Source: Glandiceps talaboti (taxonomy: Eukaryota > Hemichordata > Enteropneusta > Spengelidae). Taken from it: DNA of 64,000 nucleotides. The translations under genes and the position numbers were made by a program. Where the stretch lies: the NCBI RefSeq assembly GCF_964340395.1, contig NC_135552.1, positions 24,795,681-24,859,680 on the forward strand, given 5' to 3'. Position 1 is the first letter of the stretch, and each line of letters starts with the position of its first letter. The notes beneath the pieces were generated by a model that was given only the letters and a program-made list of their open reading frames with translations, searched no databases and was not told the DNA's origin. Of this stretch, positions 1 through 12,630 are shown piece after piece.

Positions 1-2482
1 GTCTTGTTAACCCAATTGAATGGCTGACGTCACTGAAATTAAATGCTTACTTTTATTTCTTTTTTAAATTTGTATTTATAAACTTGAAATGACGCTGCCT
101 GCTCAAACTGTCGGGCGATCTCAAAAACCACGCCAATAGTAGCCGGGTTAGATATGGCCAACGATTTCACATCAAACTTTAACCAATTTTCGCAGCAAAG
201 TAAAACTAAACGATTTGCCCAGCAAAACTAAAATAAATATTTTGTGAACTGGTTTCATGACGTCCATAAATCACCAATTTGTTTTGTTTTGCGAGAATAT
301 TGGTACAGCTTGCCAGTGCCAGTTGTAATTGTCCATCTAGCGTTCTCATGGGAACGGTTTATATGATTTAATAGCCAACGAGTTACAAAGTAGCTCGTAC
401 AGGTATTTTGTGTAAAGTATTTGACTTATGTTACGCAATGTGAATAAGCGCGAGTTAAGGTAATGAATCGTTTTGTAAATGTTGGGAGGATGTCTTTCGA
501 GAATTTTGACTTGGTAAAAAAAATAATTTATTGGAAAAGTGTCGACTGACTGCGTACCTTTAATTTGTTTCTGATCTGCCGGAATGTCTATTACTTCTCA
601 TTGTTAATGAGTTATTCTAAGGTATCGCATTTTGCAAATTAATGAAATGAATGTGATGTACTTTGTGTATATTTTGTGTTGGAAATTGGGTGTATATAAA
701 TAATACTTTTAAGATGTTGCCTTGAATGAGTGAAAATGTTACATATATCTAAAATCTAAAAGAATATCATTGCACACTTTACAAATTCAACTAAAGAGAT
801 AGGATATAATATCTTATTCGCGGTATTCTACCTATTTACGACCGATGAAGGAGACGTTTTAAATCTATCCTGGGTAGACTTTTTCAGATTTTAAACCTGC
901 ATTAGTTTTACTCCCTCTATATAACAGCGTAATCCAGACACGAATTGGCGCCATATATCTGGCAGACTACAATTTAATTTGCAAGTAAATAAATTCCATG
1001 TGTACATTAGTCAATCTCGCGCTTTGCCATTGATTTATGGGAGAAAATGAGTAGCATGAATATGGAGATACTGTTAAAGAGCATGAATTTATTCTGATAT
1101 CTCTTAGGATTTGCTTTCTGTCATTATGAGTATTTGCTACCATATATTCATGGTCGCGTAAGGCATTATCGATCATCACATTGTTAGAAAAGAAATAAGT
1201 CAAAGTATTACCATCGTGAGAAAGCTCCGGAAAATTGAGATTATAGAGGTATAATGGCCCGAGGATGCACACTTCCTCTTCGAGGCAAACCAGTTTTGAT
1301 ACTGTGTAGGTAGTGTTTTGCTCTGGCTTCTTTTATCCTGCGACAGAATTAATTGAGGACTGGTGTACGTACTGACGGCTGCCTCAAATCCTGTGAATTG
1401 CGAATCCGTGATGGATCGACGTCAGGACGATACTATCCTGAAGCACGGATCGGCGCGAAATTGTGCTGGCATTTAGATAATAACTTGAACAATGAATAGC
1501 GTCCAAATCAAATGTTATTATATTGGCATCATGTAGTGGTTCGAGTATCTGGGAAAAAACTTGTTGAACCCTCGAAAGCGTAAGCGGGACATGGCAAATT
1601 TTAAAATGTGCACTATATTCTGTTTTTCGTCGAACGAAGAAAGATGAAATGAAATCAAACCGATTCTTCTTGTTCGCATCAGAAGACTCTAGACGTTTGT
1701 ATTAGATTAACAAAATAAACCACTTGTTCGCTCATGAACATACGCTAGATGAGATCAAACTTTAGATTCACATCTTGTATCTATTGCAGTGTCCTAAACT
1801 GATCTTATTACGTGAGGAGTCGCTGGCAAATGATTGTAAGGGCACTACCCTTACTTCTGTACGCACGGATGCGATCGATACACGGTGATAACGGAGGAAT
1901 ATGATAGCAAGTAAGGTTGCTTTATTCGTTAAAAATATATTGTCATTCGCTAGTTTATAGTATGTCATGCGTAGAAAGCGCAATAATCTGAGAATCTGTG
2001 TCATTTATTTATCATTGTGAAATTATTTATTGGGAGGAGAGAGGGTTAAAAATCACGAATTTTTACTGTCTAACTTAGATAATGACGTCACCGTATACTA
2101 TCACAATTTACCGTATGGTCAGTAATTAGTTACCATACTGGGAAAAGGTGGCAACGACTATTATTTCAAGAATGTTGCTGGTTGTTGATACCAAACACCA
2201 CATACACACTCTTTAACGACCTGTACTCACAGTGAAAAAAATGGCAGTGTAATTACACTTTTGAGAAACGTAACCGTACATCTGGACCACAAGAACAATT
2301 TAATATGCACTTTAACAACACGCACCGAGTACACGATATAGAAAACAAAAAAAACTACTTTTCAATAACGAGTCCCGAAAAAACAAAATATAAATTCAAA
2401 GACGGGGATTATTCCTGCATTGGGTAAGATTTTTCTTCATTGCGTTAAGGGGGGCCATTAATCTACTTAAGTTACTTTTTTT
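1..2482. other. AT-rich non-coding DNA, no gene seen
   Basis: No recognisable protein domain, RNA gene or clear repeat was found on either strand. Open frames of 101 and 78 codons on the minus strand (967-1272 and 1768-2004) show no known motif and are within what chance gives in AT-rich DNA. The stretch is best read as intergenic or intronic. Confidence 0.5.
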
Positions 2483-2502
2483 GGGGGGGGGGGGGGAGGG
2501 GG
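2483..2502. repeat. poly-G tract
   Basis: A run of 14 G, one A, then 5 G, preceded by a T run. It is a mononucleotide tract prone to sequencing and replication slippage. Similar runs occur at 24780-24790 (C), 42606-42616 (G) and 56016-56030 (C). Confidence 0.9.
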
Positions 2503-2520
2503 AGCTGTACCACTTCACTT

Positions 2521-2800
2521 ATGTAAATATAGATTTCTATCGCTTCATAACAATCCGTACTTATGGCTAGCTCTTTCACCAGCCTGTCTCCGAAGAAACC
2601 CTTTGAGTGCAGCGCCTCATTACATCAGTGTCGTTGCATAAGGACAAAATAAGTGCCCTGGATAAAAAAACCCACATTCTTACAAGGACACTCTTCTTAC
2701 TTTAATACGCTATGGGATGTTATAAACGTCACACTCAGATTGGACTGGAAACCAGTGGTACGAAACAAGTGGTTTAACCATTCCGCCACCGACAACAACA
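2521..2800 (-). mobile_element. probable tRNA-derived SINE, degenerate
   Basis: Read on the minus strand, the segment opens near 2790 with TGGCGGAATGGTTAA, a good match to a tRNA A box (internal RNA polymerase III promoter). About 30 bases on comes GGTTTCCAGTCC, a plausible decayed B box (consensus GGTTCGANTCC). It then continues as a roughly 200-bp body with higher GC than the flanks, containing GAGGCGCTGCACT and GGTGAAAGAGCTAGCC. A tRNA-like head plus an unrelated body is the standard SINE layout. No second copy was found in the window and no target-site duplication was identified, so the assignment rests on the A box, the B-box-like sequence and the composition. A decayed tRNA gene alone would not explain the body. 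Confidence 0.4.
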
Positions 2801-2802
2801 CA

Positions 2803-3006
2803 CTCATAGTAGAGAATCAATAATTAGCAACTGCATAACTTTAATGTGTATCATTGTAATTGCCGCACCATTACACTATAACATACATTTTGGATCGTAT
2901 TTTTATAACTGTGAAAAAATAATCATAATTGTTCAATTAGCAAGTAAATGAAGAAAGAAAATATCTTTATTTAATAAACAATAAACACGAGTGCAGACGT
3001 ATGGAC

Positions 3007-3045
<39 letters not shown>

Positions 3046-4957
3046 TTTGTAAACACAAACGCATACATAACATTCAGTGGCAAATACTGCAAAACAAACC
3101 CCAAAAAACAGTGGACATTTATTGAAAGTTATAAACCGAAATGAACCTTTCATAGACAATGTCTGTCTTACTAATAATATCACGGAGTGACGTGTCTCCC
3201 CCCAACCCCTTGGCATCATATTTCTAAAAGGGACAGCCACCGTTCATATATATAGTTTTTTCATACTCTACATGAAATCCCTTGCCGAAGACTTTACATG
3301 CATGGATTATGTGTCTGAGCTATCGGCAGTGAGTTCGTGTGACACTATAAGGGTCATACATTGATCACTCATTTCAACAGCTGAATCTAAGGAAATAAAT
3401 AACAGCAGTCGTTTGTACGTGTATTTTAGCTGACAGTACGAGTCTACTTGATGCCTCGGTTAATCAGACTTAATTCCCAAAGAATGTCGCTAGTTAAATG
3501 TATTTCTAAAAATATAGCCACTACACAACATCAATGTTCTCATCCATAACATGTTGCTTAATAAGAAGGAATCAGCTGATTGGGAAGGAAAGGTTCAGTA
3601 CTTTGCACGTAATGGCGACCACATTGATGTGTTTGTTATGCAACAGCATTTAGCGCCAGTTGAAGATCTTCAATAGAACCTTCAAGAAGGAGTTCCATGA
3701 CCTAGCGAGTGTTGGAGAGTCATGCGAGAGCTGAATCTAAGGAAGCAAATAACGCAACGTCTCTATGCATTGGCTAGGTGTAAATAACAAGGATTACATT
3801 AAAGAAATTCTTCTTCTTTTTCTCGATAGAGACTCGCTAAAGTCTGAAGAACATGAACTATCACTTTGTAAGAAAGAACTTTACTGCAATAAGCTGAAAA
3901 TAAATATCGAATATTCAAACTCAAAATCTTGAGCTGGAAATCGTTATATAAATTTAAGGTGCTATCGACAAAAATGCCTTTCCCGGGTTACTGTATATCA
4001 AGCGAGTTAGCATAATTTGTGTACATCCCTTACGAGAAATGGCCAAAAAGAAAACCACACATGCAAGGAATTGTGTCTGTACCTATAATCAAACCCATTA
4101 CCGATTTCTCAGATATTTTATACACCAAGAGATGTACGCAGTTTTCGGATTGAGCTATCTCGTCACATTCATCAATTTTATGTTCTGTTACAATAGCATG
4201 CTACTCAACTATGTATAGAGCAATCTCCTCGTTAACACACAGATTGAGTTCGGCAATTGAAGTTAACATACGAAACAAATTTATACAATTACATACAAAC
4301 AATCTATTGGGAATGAGTAATTTAGATTTTTCTTACCTATATATAGCTTTGTAGCCTTTTGAATGGAAACAGACGACTTTGAAAGGAATGTAAAACAGGA
4401 AGTACGGTATAAAGATCATAGTTTTCCTTTTAATACAAAAATGATTTCATGACATCAAATTACAGTTTACGAGGAAGACGAATTGGTGTGGTAATATCAG
4501 GTTTTGATTTTATATAATATATATTAATATGTCTGGAGAATATATAAAAGCAATCAATTATTCATACATACATAATAGGCAGTGGAGATACTAAATACCA
4601 ACTTGCAATCCGATTTTACACTTGCAGATTTATATAACTGTCTGTTAAAATGTGATATATTCTTTTAGGTCTCTTGGCGTATATTTAAATTTTTGTATTG
4701 CCAGGGATGAAAACACCGTGCGCATGTTTGTCATTCCATTTCTTTCAGTATGCATTCAAAGAGTGTTTCTTTGTATAAAAACACATTGAGCAAACTATCT
4801 ATTGAAGGAAAGGGAAGTGTAATCGAGCGAACTGCTAATGCAGGTTACACAAATTACCGGTTGAAATTACCATAACTGTAGATATTGTATATTCAATATC
4901 AAATGAGATGTATGTTGCCGCTGGCCTAATAAGATACAATTAGAGTATATCAATTGC
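2803..4957. other. non-coding DNA around a CAGA tract
   Basis: Apart from the CAGA tract listed separately, no gene or RNA was recognised. The 89-codon minus-strand frame at 2971-3240 is driven by translation of that tract (CLSVCLSV). Confidence 0.45.
3005..3044. repeat. (CAGA)n microsatellite
   Basis: About ten perfect CAGA units. Unlike the CAGA tract at 22490, no flanking tandem core or terminal hairpin was recognised here, so it is treated as an isolated microsatellite. Confidence 0.9.
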
Positions 4958-4988
<31 letters not shown>

Positions 4989-5299
4989 AGACACATATGC
5001 ACAGACACACACACACACACACATGCACACACATATGCACACATAAATATGCAGACACAGTTAAGCGTGTGTGTTATCGCGCGCGCACACACACACATTT
5101 ATATATCCACCCATCCACACCACACATGCACACATCAGACACATGCGTCTCACAAAGACACACGTGCACACACGCTCACTCATACATACTCTCTTACTCT
5201 GTCACACCCACCCTCACGTACACAGACATATATACACACACAAACATCCACATATACGCTCTTACACAAACATTCCTATTCACTCACTTGCAGACACGC

Positions 5300-5344
<45 letters not shown>

Positions 5345-5420
5345 TACACACCATCCACCCCACACACATAGACATATACATAAACAAATAGACATACAGA
5401 CACACAACATAGATGCACAC
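4958..5420. repeat. CA-rich cryptic microsatellite zone with (CAGA)n
   Basis: A 460-bp zone of strong strand asymmetry made of perfect (CA)n at 4958-4983, interrupted CA/CACATA blocks, and a perfect (CAGA)n of about eleven units at 5299-5344. Three overlapping plus-strand open frames of 106-124 codons here encode only His/Thr-rich or Arg/Gln/Thr/Asp repeats. They are by-products of the repeat, not genes. Confidence 0.9.
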
Positions 5421-6400
5421 TGAATGTATATTTTCAGGTTGTCGACATTTTAAGGCAATTATGTGATTGTGATACGCTAAATACCTACCTGTCACTGAAG
5501 CGCATTACTTTACCTTCATTTCCTACTCTGATATCTTGGAGATCTGACAGGTAATCAGATGGTAGCACTTTTTAATCTTCTTACTGAAATGATGGTATTT
5601 AAACGGTTGATAAAACATCGTGACTCTCAAATGAGCTTTTAGAACGCACTCTCTCGTCTTTTTTTAAAGAAAAGGTCACTGTCCAATCTGTCAGTGAATT
5701 ATAATTCTGTAAATTATTCATGTTCATTATGAAATGGACGTTTCATGAAAAATAATCAAGATATACATCTGCAGGAAAGTCTTTGGGTAAATAAACCATG
5801 AAAGTGTGAACATATGCATAATTTATGCCGATACAGTCACACAAACTCGAATAGATATGCATAAAAGAATTCGTATTTAGTACAATGCTTGTACAATTTT
5901 CTATGACTTTTGTAAATGCCACAACCATGTCTGGAGGATTAAGCAGGGCGAGTTCTTTGTATCTGTAAACAAAGTTCCTATGTTTTTTTCCTCCAAAGAG
6001 ATGATCTAAATAGCTAAGTCATTAAATAAGAATACAGCCAAGGGCACTAGTTAATCGCCCATGATAGCAGCGGTTTTGTTTTCCAGTGCTCTTGATCACT
6101 CATTAATCATGTAAATTGCTATGCTATAACCCTAAAACACATCATCAAGTGTATTCCCTGAACAACGCTTATACTTCAAACATGATGAATTGTTATAACT
6201 TGAGTATTATTAAGTCAACCATTAACTAAATACTTCGACATCAAGTGAAGAAATGCACACTGAATTCGGAAACAGTACAGACAGAACAGGTCATTTCAAT
6301 GTCACTATGCCAGATCAAGTACAAGTAATTACGTAAATAACTGAATGAATAAGTCAATAAGAAGCATCAGATAGTCACATGTGCTGTCCATCAGTCCGTC
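5421..6400. other. AT-rich non-coding DNA, no gene seen
   Basis: No motif, RNA gene or repeat family was recognised on either strand. Only short open frames without domains are present. Confidence 0.5.
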
Positions 6401-6441
6401 ATGTATGTATGTATGTATGTATGTATGTATGTATGTATGTA

Positions 6442-6506
<65 letters not shown>

Positions 6507-6544
6507 ATGTATGTATGTATGTATGTATGTATGTATGTATGTAC
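6401..6544. repeat. (GTAT)n-(GT)n-(GTAT)n compound microsatellite
   Basis: Perfect ATGT/GTAT units run from 6401 to about 6445, switch to pure GT to 6490, then return to GTAT until 6544. The arrangement is nearly symmetrical. Open frames over it on both strands encode only CMYV or HTYI repeats. Confidence 0.95.
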
Positions 6545-9045
6545 GCATTCGCATATGCTTTCAGGGATGTACATTTATTTATTCATGTATGTACAGAAAA
6601 CCCAGTTTACTTACGCGTTTACTGTGTTACATTTCATTGGACATTTTCGTTCCAAACTTGAAATTTATTCGGGATTTCAAATATACAATGATACAGTAAC
6701 AATGCATTTTTGCCTTGATCACATGTATAATAATTATTGATGTGCCTTCATCGAAAAGTGGAAACTTAATCACGTCTGCGTCTACTGGTGTAGCTTATTG
6801 AAAAATGAAAAAAACATTACGTGATCTGGTTAGTATTCATCAGTGAACATATGACTGTATTATGTGACAAGATATTCCCCACTCTAATGTTGTTGTTAAC
6901 GACTTCGTTAACTGATGTATGACTGGAACAATAATGACAAATGAAACAATAGTGACGGTTTAGATGAATTTATTTATCAAAATATTCGCACTTCCATATT
7001 TTTAGATAGATACTATAATATTTAACGTCCACGATTGCACTGGGGGGAGAGGGGTGCTTACTACAATCGATATAGGCATACATGTCTTATTAAGGCTGTC
7101 ACGTAGTAAGACGTTCAGGTGATGTATAGGGATATTTATGCATTCTAAAATTTTGAGTTACATCGGTAGATTTACGGCTGTTGGTACGTCAAGCGTCACA
7201 TCTAACTAATCATCAAAGGTCTACATTTAATATGATGACATTATTTATTGAGGATATGATACCAACCATACAAATCCATATGCTTTCAACTGGTTTCTGT
7301 TTAACAATTAAAGCGTCTTACCCTTTCCTTATTTTGCATTTGAATCAGTTTCAAATTTTCCACGCCTGTACCGGGGTAAGTCGACTCCTTTACGTACTAA
7401 ATATTTCAATACATACAAAAGTAGTCGAAGCCCCCTAGCACATATTTGGCGAAATCCTTGGAGCGAAAGAAGGGTATCTTGTTAGATATTGTCTTCCCTC
7501 AATCTTATCAGATGTCATGTGGTGTCTCCGCTTCGGCAAAATGAATAAAACATAACTAGCTTTCTACACGAAATTCGTACTTTGCCAGAAGGAAACATCG
7601 GATTCCCATCTCCGAAACTGATAAATATATTGTCGGATCATACAGAGTTGTTTGATCTCACATACGCAATTGCAGTTGCATTCACTTTATTATTCAGGTG
7701 ATATTTTTTTTATGATGGTATTAAAATAAACTATAGATCTAAAAAAAATCAACAACACTTAACTAATTATTAGTTCTAGTTAAGCCGTTTCAAGTGACAT
7801 CTGTTTTATACGATAAATTAATTACGAATTCAATTAATTACGAATTCAAGCATTAACTATAAAAAAAAGTCATATTACATCATGAATTAAAGTCTTATGG
7901 TACGTTATAAAATCTTAATGTTATGAACAGTATCTCATTAGCAGCCAAAAGTGCTAGAAAACTTTGTCATGGCCTCTACAGCCTTCATTAAAACAGTCTC
8001 TAATGAAGTCTTTAAAGAGTATATCAGAAGCTGGATACGACATTTACAGGCCTCCCTGTCTGTTCAGCACATATATGTGCACATAAATATGACGGATGTA
8101 CACATTCTAAAAATACGCAAACTGAACAAAGGTAACAACGCCTTATGCACGGCTTTTGAGTTCAGCAAGTGCAAAATAATAAATGGCGGATGCGTCCAAC
8201 ACTGAAATATCGTGTATTTTACTCATGAGCCCAGCAACATAAATATCCCTTTGACGTACCTAGATCTTCATTATCGGAGGTAAAGTGAAAAATTCTCTCA
8301 AAATAATACCATGCCGCGTGTATAATGTAACACTGAAAGTGATTATTTTTCATATATAACATAAATAATTTATTTTGAATTGAGAAGTCGTTTGATTCGG
8401 TTGAAGGTAAGGAACGTATTGACACATATATAGACAAGCATAATAGAATAACACAACTTAAGATTTAACTTTCTTCGGAATCGGCAAATATCTTTAATAA
8501 TTGCATAGCCATGTTAACTCTATCTGGTACATGGATGATTGATCACAGCTGATGAGCAAATAACTGCTAACAGTATGTTTAGCAAGAATGAACTTTATCT
8601 TGCACAAATTAGCACACCATAAAGACCTAACTTTTATGTAAATCGACATTTTATTTAAGACATTTCAGAAATGTATTCACCCTTTCACGCCTCTTGATAA
8701 GAATTGACAGTGCACATTGCTGGCATTCAAATTGCAGTAACATCTGGCATGCATGGCGTAGGCTATGAATTATTAATGTTCTATCTCTTGTGATTATGTG
8801 GTAATCCTATGACAAAATGTTATTAAAATAACAAACAACCATTTATTTTATTCGCGATTTGAAAATGAATGGAAGTACTTTCAACACTAGTCTACAAGAT
8901 ACATACCCGTGACGTAACCCTTCAGAGATTGCTATACTATTTACGATTAATTCGCAGTTATTGTTTATTTTTTATACTGGTGATGAATCCTTAGTCCTAC
9001 AAGATAACCTAGTTTGAGGCTGAAACAAAAACATTGACTTAAATA
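6545..9045. other. AT-rich non-coding DNA, no gene seen
   Basis: No recognisable gene. An 84-codon plus-strand frame at 7951-8205 and an 85-codon one at 7181-7438 show no known domain. A 16-bp segment (AATTAATTACGAATTC) is repeated twice in tandem near 7816-7847. Confidence 0.45.
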
Positions 9046-10259
9046 TAGTTTCTGTAAATCTAACTCAGTAATAATTTCTGTAGAGCTGAATCAGTGATAG
9101 TCTAATTCAGTGATAGTTACTGTAGATCGTGCTCAGTGATAGTTTCTGTAGATCTAACTCAGTGATAGTTTCTGTAGATCTAACTCAGTGATAGTTTCTG
9201 TAGATCTAACTCAGTAATAGTTTCTGTAGATCTAACTCAGTGATAGTTTCTGTAGATCTAACTCAGTAATAGTTTCTGTAGATCTAACTCAGTGATAGTT
9301 TCTGTAGATCTAACTCAGTAATAGTTTCTGTAGATCTAACTCAGTTTCTGTAGATCTAACTCAGTGATAGTTTCTGTAGATCTAACTCAGTTTCTGTAGA
9401 TCTAACTCAGTAATAGTTTCTGTAGATCTTACTCAGTAATAGTTTCTGTAGATCTAACTCAGTAATAGTTTCTGTAGATCTTACTCAGTAATAGTTTCTG
9501 TAGATCTTACTCAGTAATAGTTTCTGTAGATCTAACTCAGTAAAAGTTTCTGTAGATCTAACTCAGTTTCTGTAGATCTAACTCAGTTTCTGTAGATCTA
9601 ACTCAGTGATAGTTTCTGTAGATCTAACTCAGTGATAGTTTCTGTAGATCTAACTCAGTGATAGTTTCTGTAGATCTAACTCAGTGATAGTTTCTGTAGA
9701 TCTAACTCAGTGATAGTTTCTGTAGATCTAACTCAGTAATGGTTTCTGTAGATCTAAGTCAGTGATAGTGTCTGTAGATCTTACTCAGTAATAGTTTCTG
9801 TAGATCTAACTCAGTGATAGTTTCTGTAGATCTAACTCAGTTTCTGTAGATCTAACTCAGTTTCTGTAGATCTAACTCAGTGATAGTTTCTGTAGATCTT
9901 ACTCAGTGATAGTTTCTGTAGATCTAACTCAGTGATAGTTTCTGTAGATCTAACTCAGTGATAGTTTCTGTAGATCTAACTCAGTGATAGTTTCTGTAGA
10001 TCTAACTCAGTGATAGTTTCTGTAGATCTAACTCAGTGATAGTTTCTGTAGATCTAACTCAGTAATGGTTTCTGTAGATCTAACTCAGTGATAGTTTCTG
10101 TAGATCGTACTCAGTGATAGTTTCTGTAGAGCTTACACAGTGATAATTTCTGTGGAGCTTAACTCAGTGACAGTTTCAGTAGGCTTACTCAGTGATATAG
10201 TTTCTGTAGATCTTACTCAGTGACAGTTTCTGTAGAGTTTAACTCAGTGATAGTTTCTA
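9046..10259. repeat. 1.2-kb minisatellite, 26-bp unit with 20-bp variant
   Basis: More than 40 tandem units. The shared core is TTTCTGTAGATCTAACTCAG (20 bp), usually followed by TGATAG or TAATAG, giving a 26-bp unit. In several places the 6-bp spacer is missing and cores abut directly (for example near 9345, 9385, 9565-9600 and 9840). The array is very homogeneous in the middle and degrades at both ends (9046-9140 and 10105-10259), as expected if edge units escape homogenisation. Each standard unit contains the 8-bp palindrome TAGATCTA. Stops in the unit prevent long open frames, so it is not a repetitive protein. Confidence 0.97.
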
Positions 10260-10856
10260 GACAACCATTAGTTAAGCCAATAAGATTCCTCTAGAATATA
10301 CAATAACCTGTTGTAAACATTCACAGACACAAACATAATATATATATATGGTTATGATTCGAATACCTCGATGGCGCAGTGACAAAATAAATAGTTCTAA
10401 ATATCCTAAAGTTGAGATTGTGACGGGGTTTGCCTAATCTATGAGTTTAATGCTCAGAATCTGACACAAACTGATTTGAGACTATACTGTGTGCAGAGGT
10501 ACTTCTTGATATAAGGCTTATTGAATTGTTGCTAACACTTAGTGAATTCTAGCACAACTGTTCCATTCTGTCTTGAAATATTGATAAATGAGATGACCTT
10601 CTTTAAAGGAAAGTCACGGATTCTTTATCTCATTAAATAATCTTTTGACCCTTAACGCGTCTTAGTAAATGCCGAAGTAAATCATATGGCTTCCAAAGCA
10701 CATCGCCACACAGCTGTACTGGTATTAGTAATGTATAAGCTAACTTATGACATGAAGTGTCTCAATTAACACAGAACACCAATAACATATAAGTCTAACG
10801 TGTAAGTCCTAAGGTACCTTTTATCTATTGCTAATTTGTGAACTGAGTATACAGAG

Positions 10857-10868
10857 CACACACACACT

Positions 10869-10935
<67 letters not shown>

Positions 10936-10940
10936 GCACA
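10857..10940. repeat. (CA)n microsatellite
   Basis: Nearly perfect CA dinucleotides over about 84 bp, with a single TCTC interruption near the start and CGCACGCA at the end. Confidence 0.95.
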
Positions 10941-11425
10941 AATGACAGATGACGCCATATTCACGTTTGTTTTACAATAGATGAATATGGTATCACTTAC
11001 TAGACATTGCGTGGATTCTACTATACAAAAGCTGCACGAGTTTTACAATAACTATTTTGGAAGACACTTTTGCCACCTATGTGTCAGAAAATGACATGAA
11101 AAGTACATAACTGTGACTCAAAGGAGCACATTCGTAGGGTGTTTTGAGAACATCCTCGCTGTCGACTTGCGATACCCCTTCAGATGACTACAAGTTACTG
11201 CATATTTTAGGCAGGTGTGCGATGCAGGGAGTGGATGCGGTGTTTTAGAAAACATGGCATTGTGGTTTATCATGCAACATGAACGTCAGTTTCCCTTGGG
11301 CCTGTTGGCAGTTGCCCCTATACAATCGATTTCTCTCGTGCCCAACCCTCGGTAAACAAAGTGTCGTGGGGTGACCCATGGCCATCTAGGAAATATAATC
11401 TGACGTCACCGTGACCAATAGTTGA

Positions 11426-11426
<1 letters not shown>

Positions 11427-11504
<78 letters not shown>

Positions 11505-11507
11505 TGT

Positions 11508-11556
<49 letters not shown>

Positions 11557-11570
11557 TGTTTGTGTGGGTG
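11427..11570. repeat. (GA)n-(GT)n compound microsatellite
   Basis: A pure GA tract of about 75 bp joins a GT tract of about 60 bp at 11502. The GA part is a polypurine mirror repeat, of the kind that can form triplex DNA under supercoiling. Confidence 0.95.
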
Positions 11571-12630
11571 CGTTATGTATGTATGTATATCAAAACTAAT
11601 ATCAAATTCAAAGTTTCAAAATGGCAGTGTAACTTGGAAAAACAGTCAAATATATCATATACATTGTATCATTATAAGTGATTTAACACTGTTATCAAAC
11701 GATCAGTCTATGGCTGTTGTAATGCGTACTTTCAGTTTAAAACCCAAGCACAGACCGACGCAATGCTTTATGTAGCTGTCTATGATTGATTGCCCGTGTC
11801 CATGTATATCTGTAAAGAGATAATGTACGTTCACAGCATTTAACCTTTTATGATATCCTTTTTAATTTGCTAGTTACTTATACTATGTACTATGTAGATA
11901 TGAAGTGCACTTTATTCAAGACTATATATCATGCTTGAAATAAGCTTTTGGGAATGTTTGAGAGTGTATTATCAGCAGTAGGCAATTAGATGCGGCAAAC
12001 ATAAGGTAACACAACTCCACGTAAGTTTTAGTAATGCACCTAAATATTGCATTACCTTTTATAAATGAAATTGAGAACTTGAATTAACTCATGTGTTTAC
12101 AGAATTAAATAGGAATCTCATCCGAATTAAGTTTGAACGAGTTCTTTAATTGGTTTCTGCGAATGATCTCGTTAAATAGAAGTTTCTATCGTCCATGGTT
12201 TCTAACCAAACGTTAAAGCACCACGCCAATGTTTGATGTATGGTTTAGATCATGATATTTATAGTCCGGAAATTAAATGGAACGTAGCTTGACACACAGG
12301 GCATATATATATGGCACTTTGATAAATGGTTTGTGATATATTTTACTCTGCGACTTCAAACAAGGTTTTATTACAAAATTGATCATAATTATGATACAAT
12401 AGATTGAAGAAAAAAATACATGCGTATGATAGGATCGAGTTTTAGGTATGGTTAGTATTTTCAATCAAATTAGCGTCATTACTACATTTGACATCACACC
12501 CTACTTAAAACGTTAACACAACCACAAATGTAATATATAGGCATTTATTTCTTAATACGACAAGCTGTTGAACAGCTGCAGTTGTGGAATGCAAACAGTC
12601 GATTTTTAAGTGCTTTCGATACAAGAGTGA

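Larger units (their letters stand above)
10260..12630. other. non-coding DNA between the two minisatellites
   Basis: Contains the CA tract at 10857-10940 and the GA/GT tract at 11427-11570. No gene was recognised. The 117-codon plus-strand frame at 11422-11775 is the GA/GT tract translated (RERE, then VCVC) with a short unrelated tail. Confidence 0.45.

Noticed and set aside
4997-5423. Three overlapping plus-strand frames of 106-124 codons
   Set aside because: All are translations of CA and CAGA repeats in three frames, rich in His, Thr, Arg, Gln and Asp.
9046-10259. Regular repeats suggesting a CRISPR array
   Set aside because: There are no unique spacers; the 6-bp spacer is itself nearly constant. 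The sequence is eukaryotic and the array is an ordinary minisatellite.
10361-10440. GATGGCGCAGTGAC resembling a tRNA A box
   Set aside because: No B box follows at a suitable distance and the 3' part does not fold like a tRNA or match the SINE at 2.5 kb.
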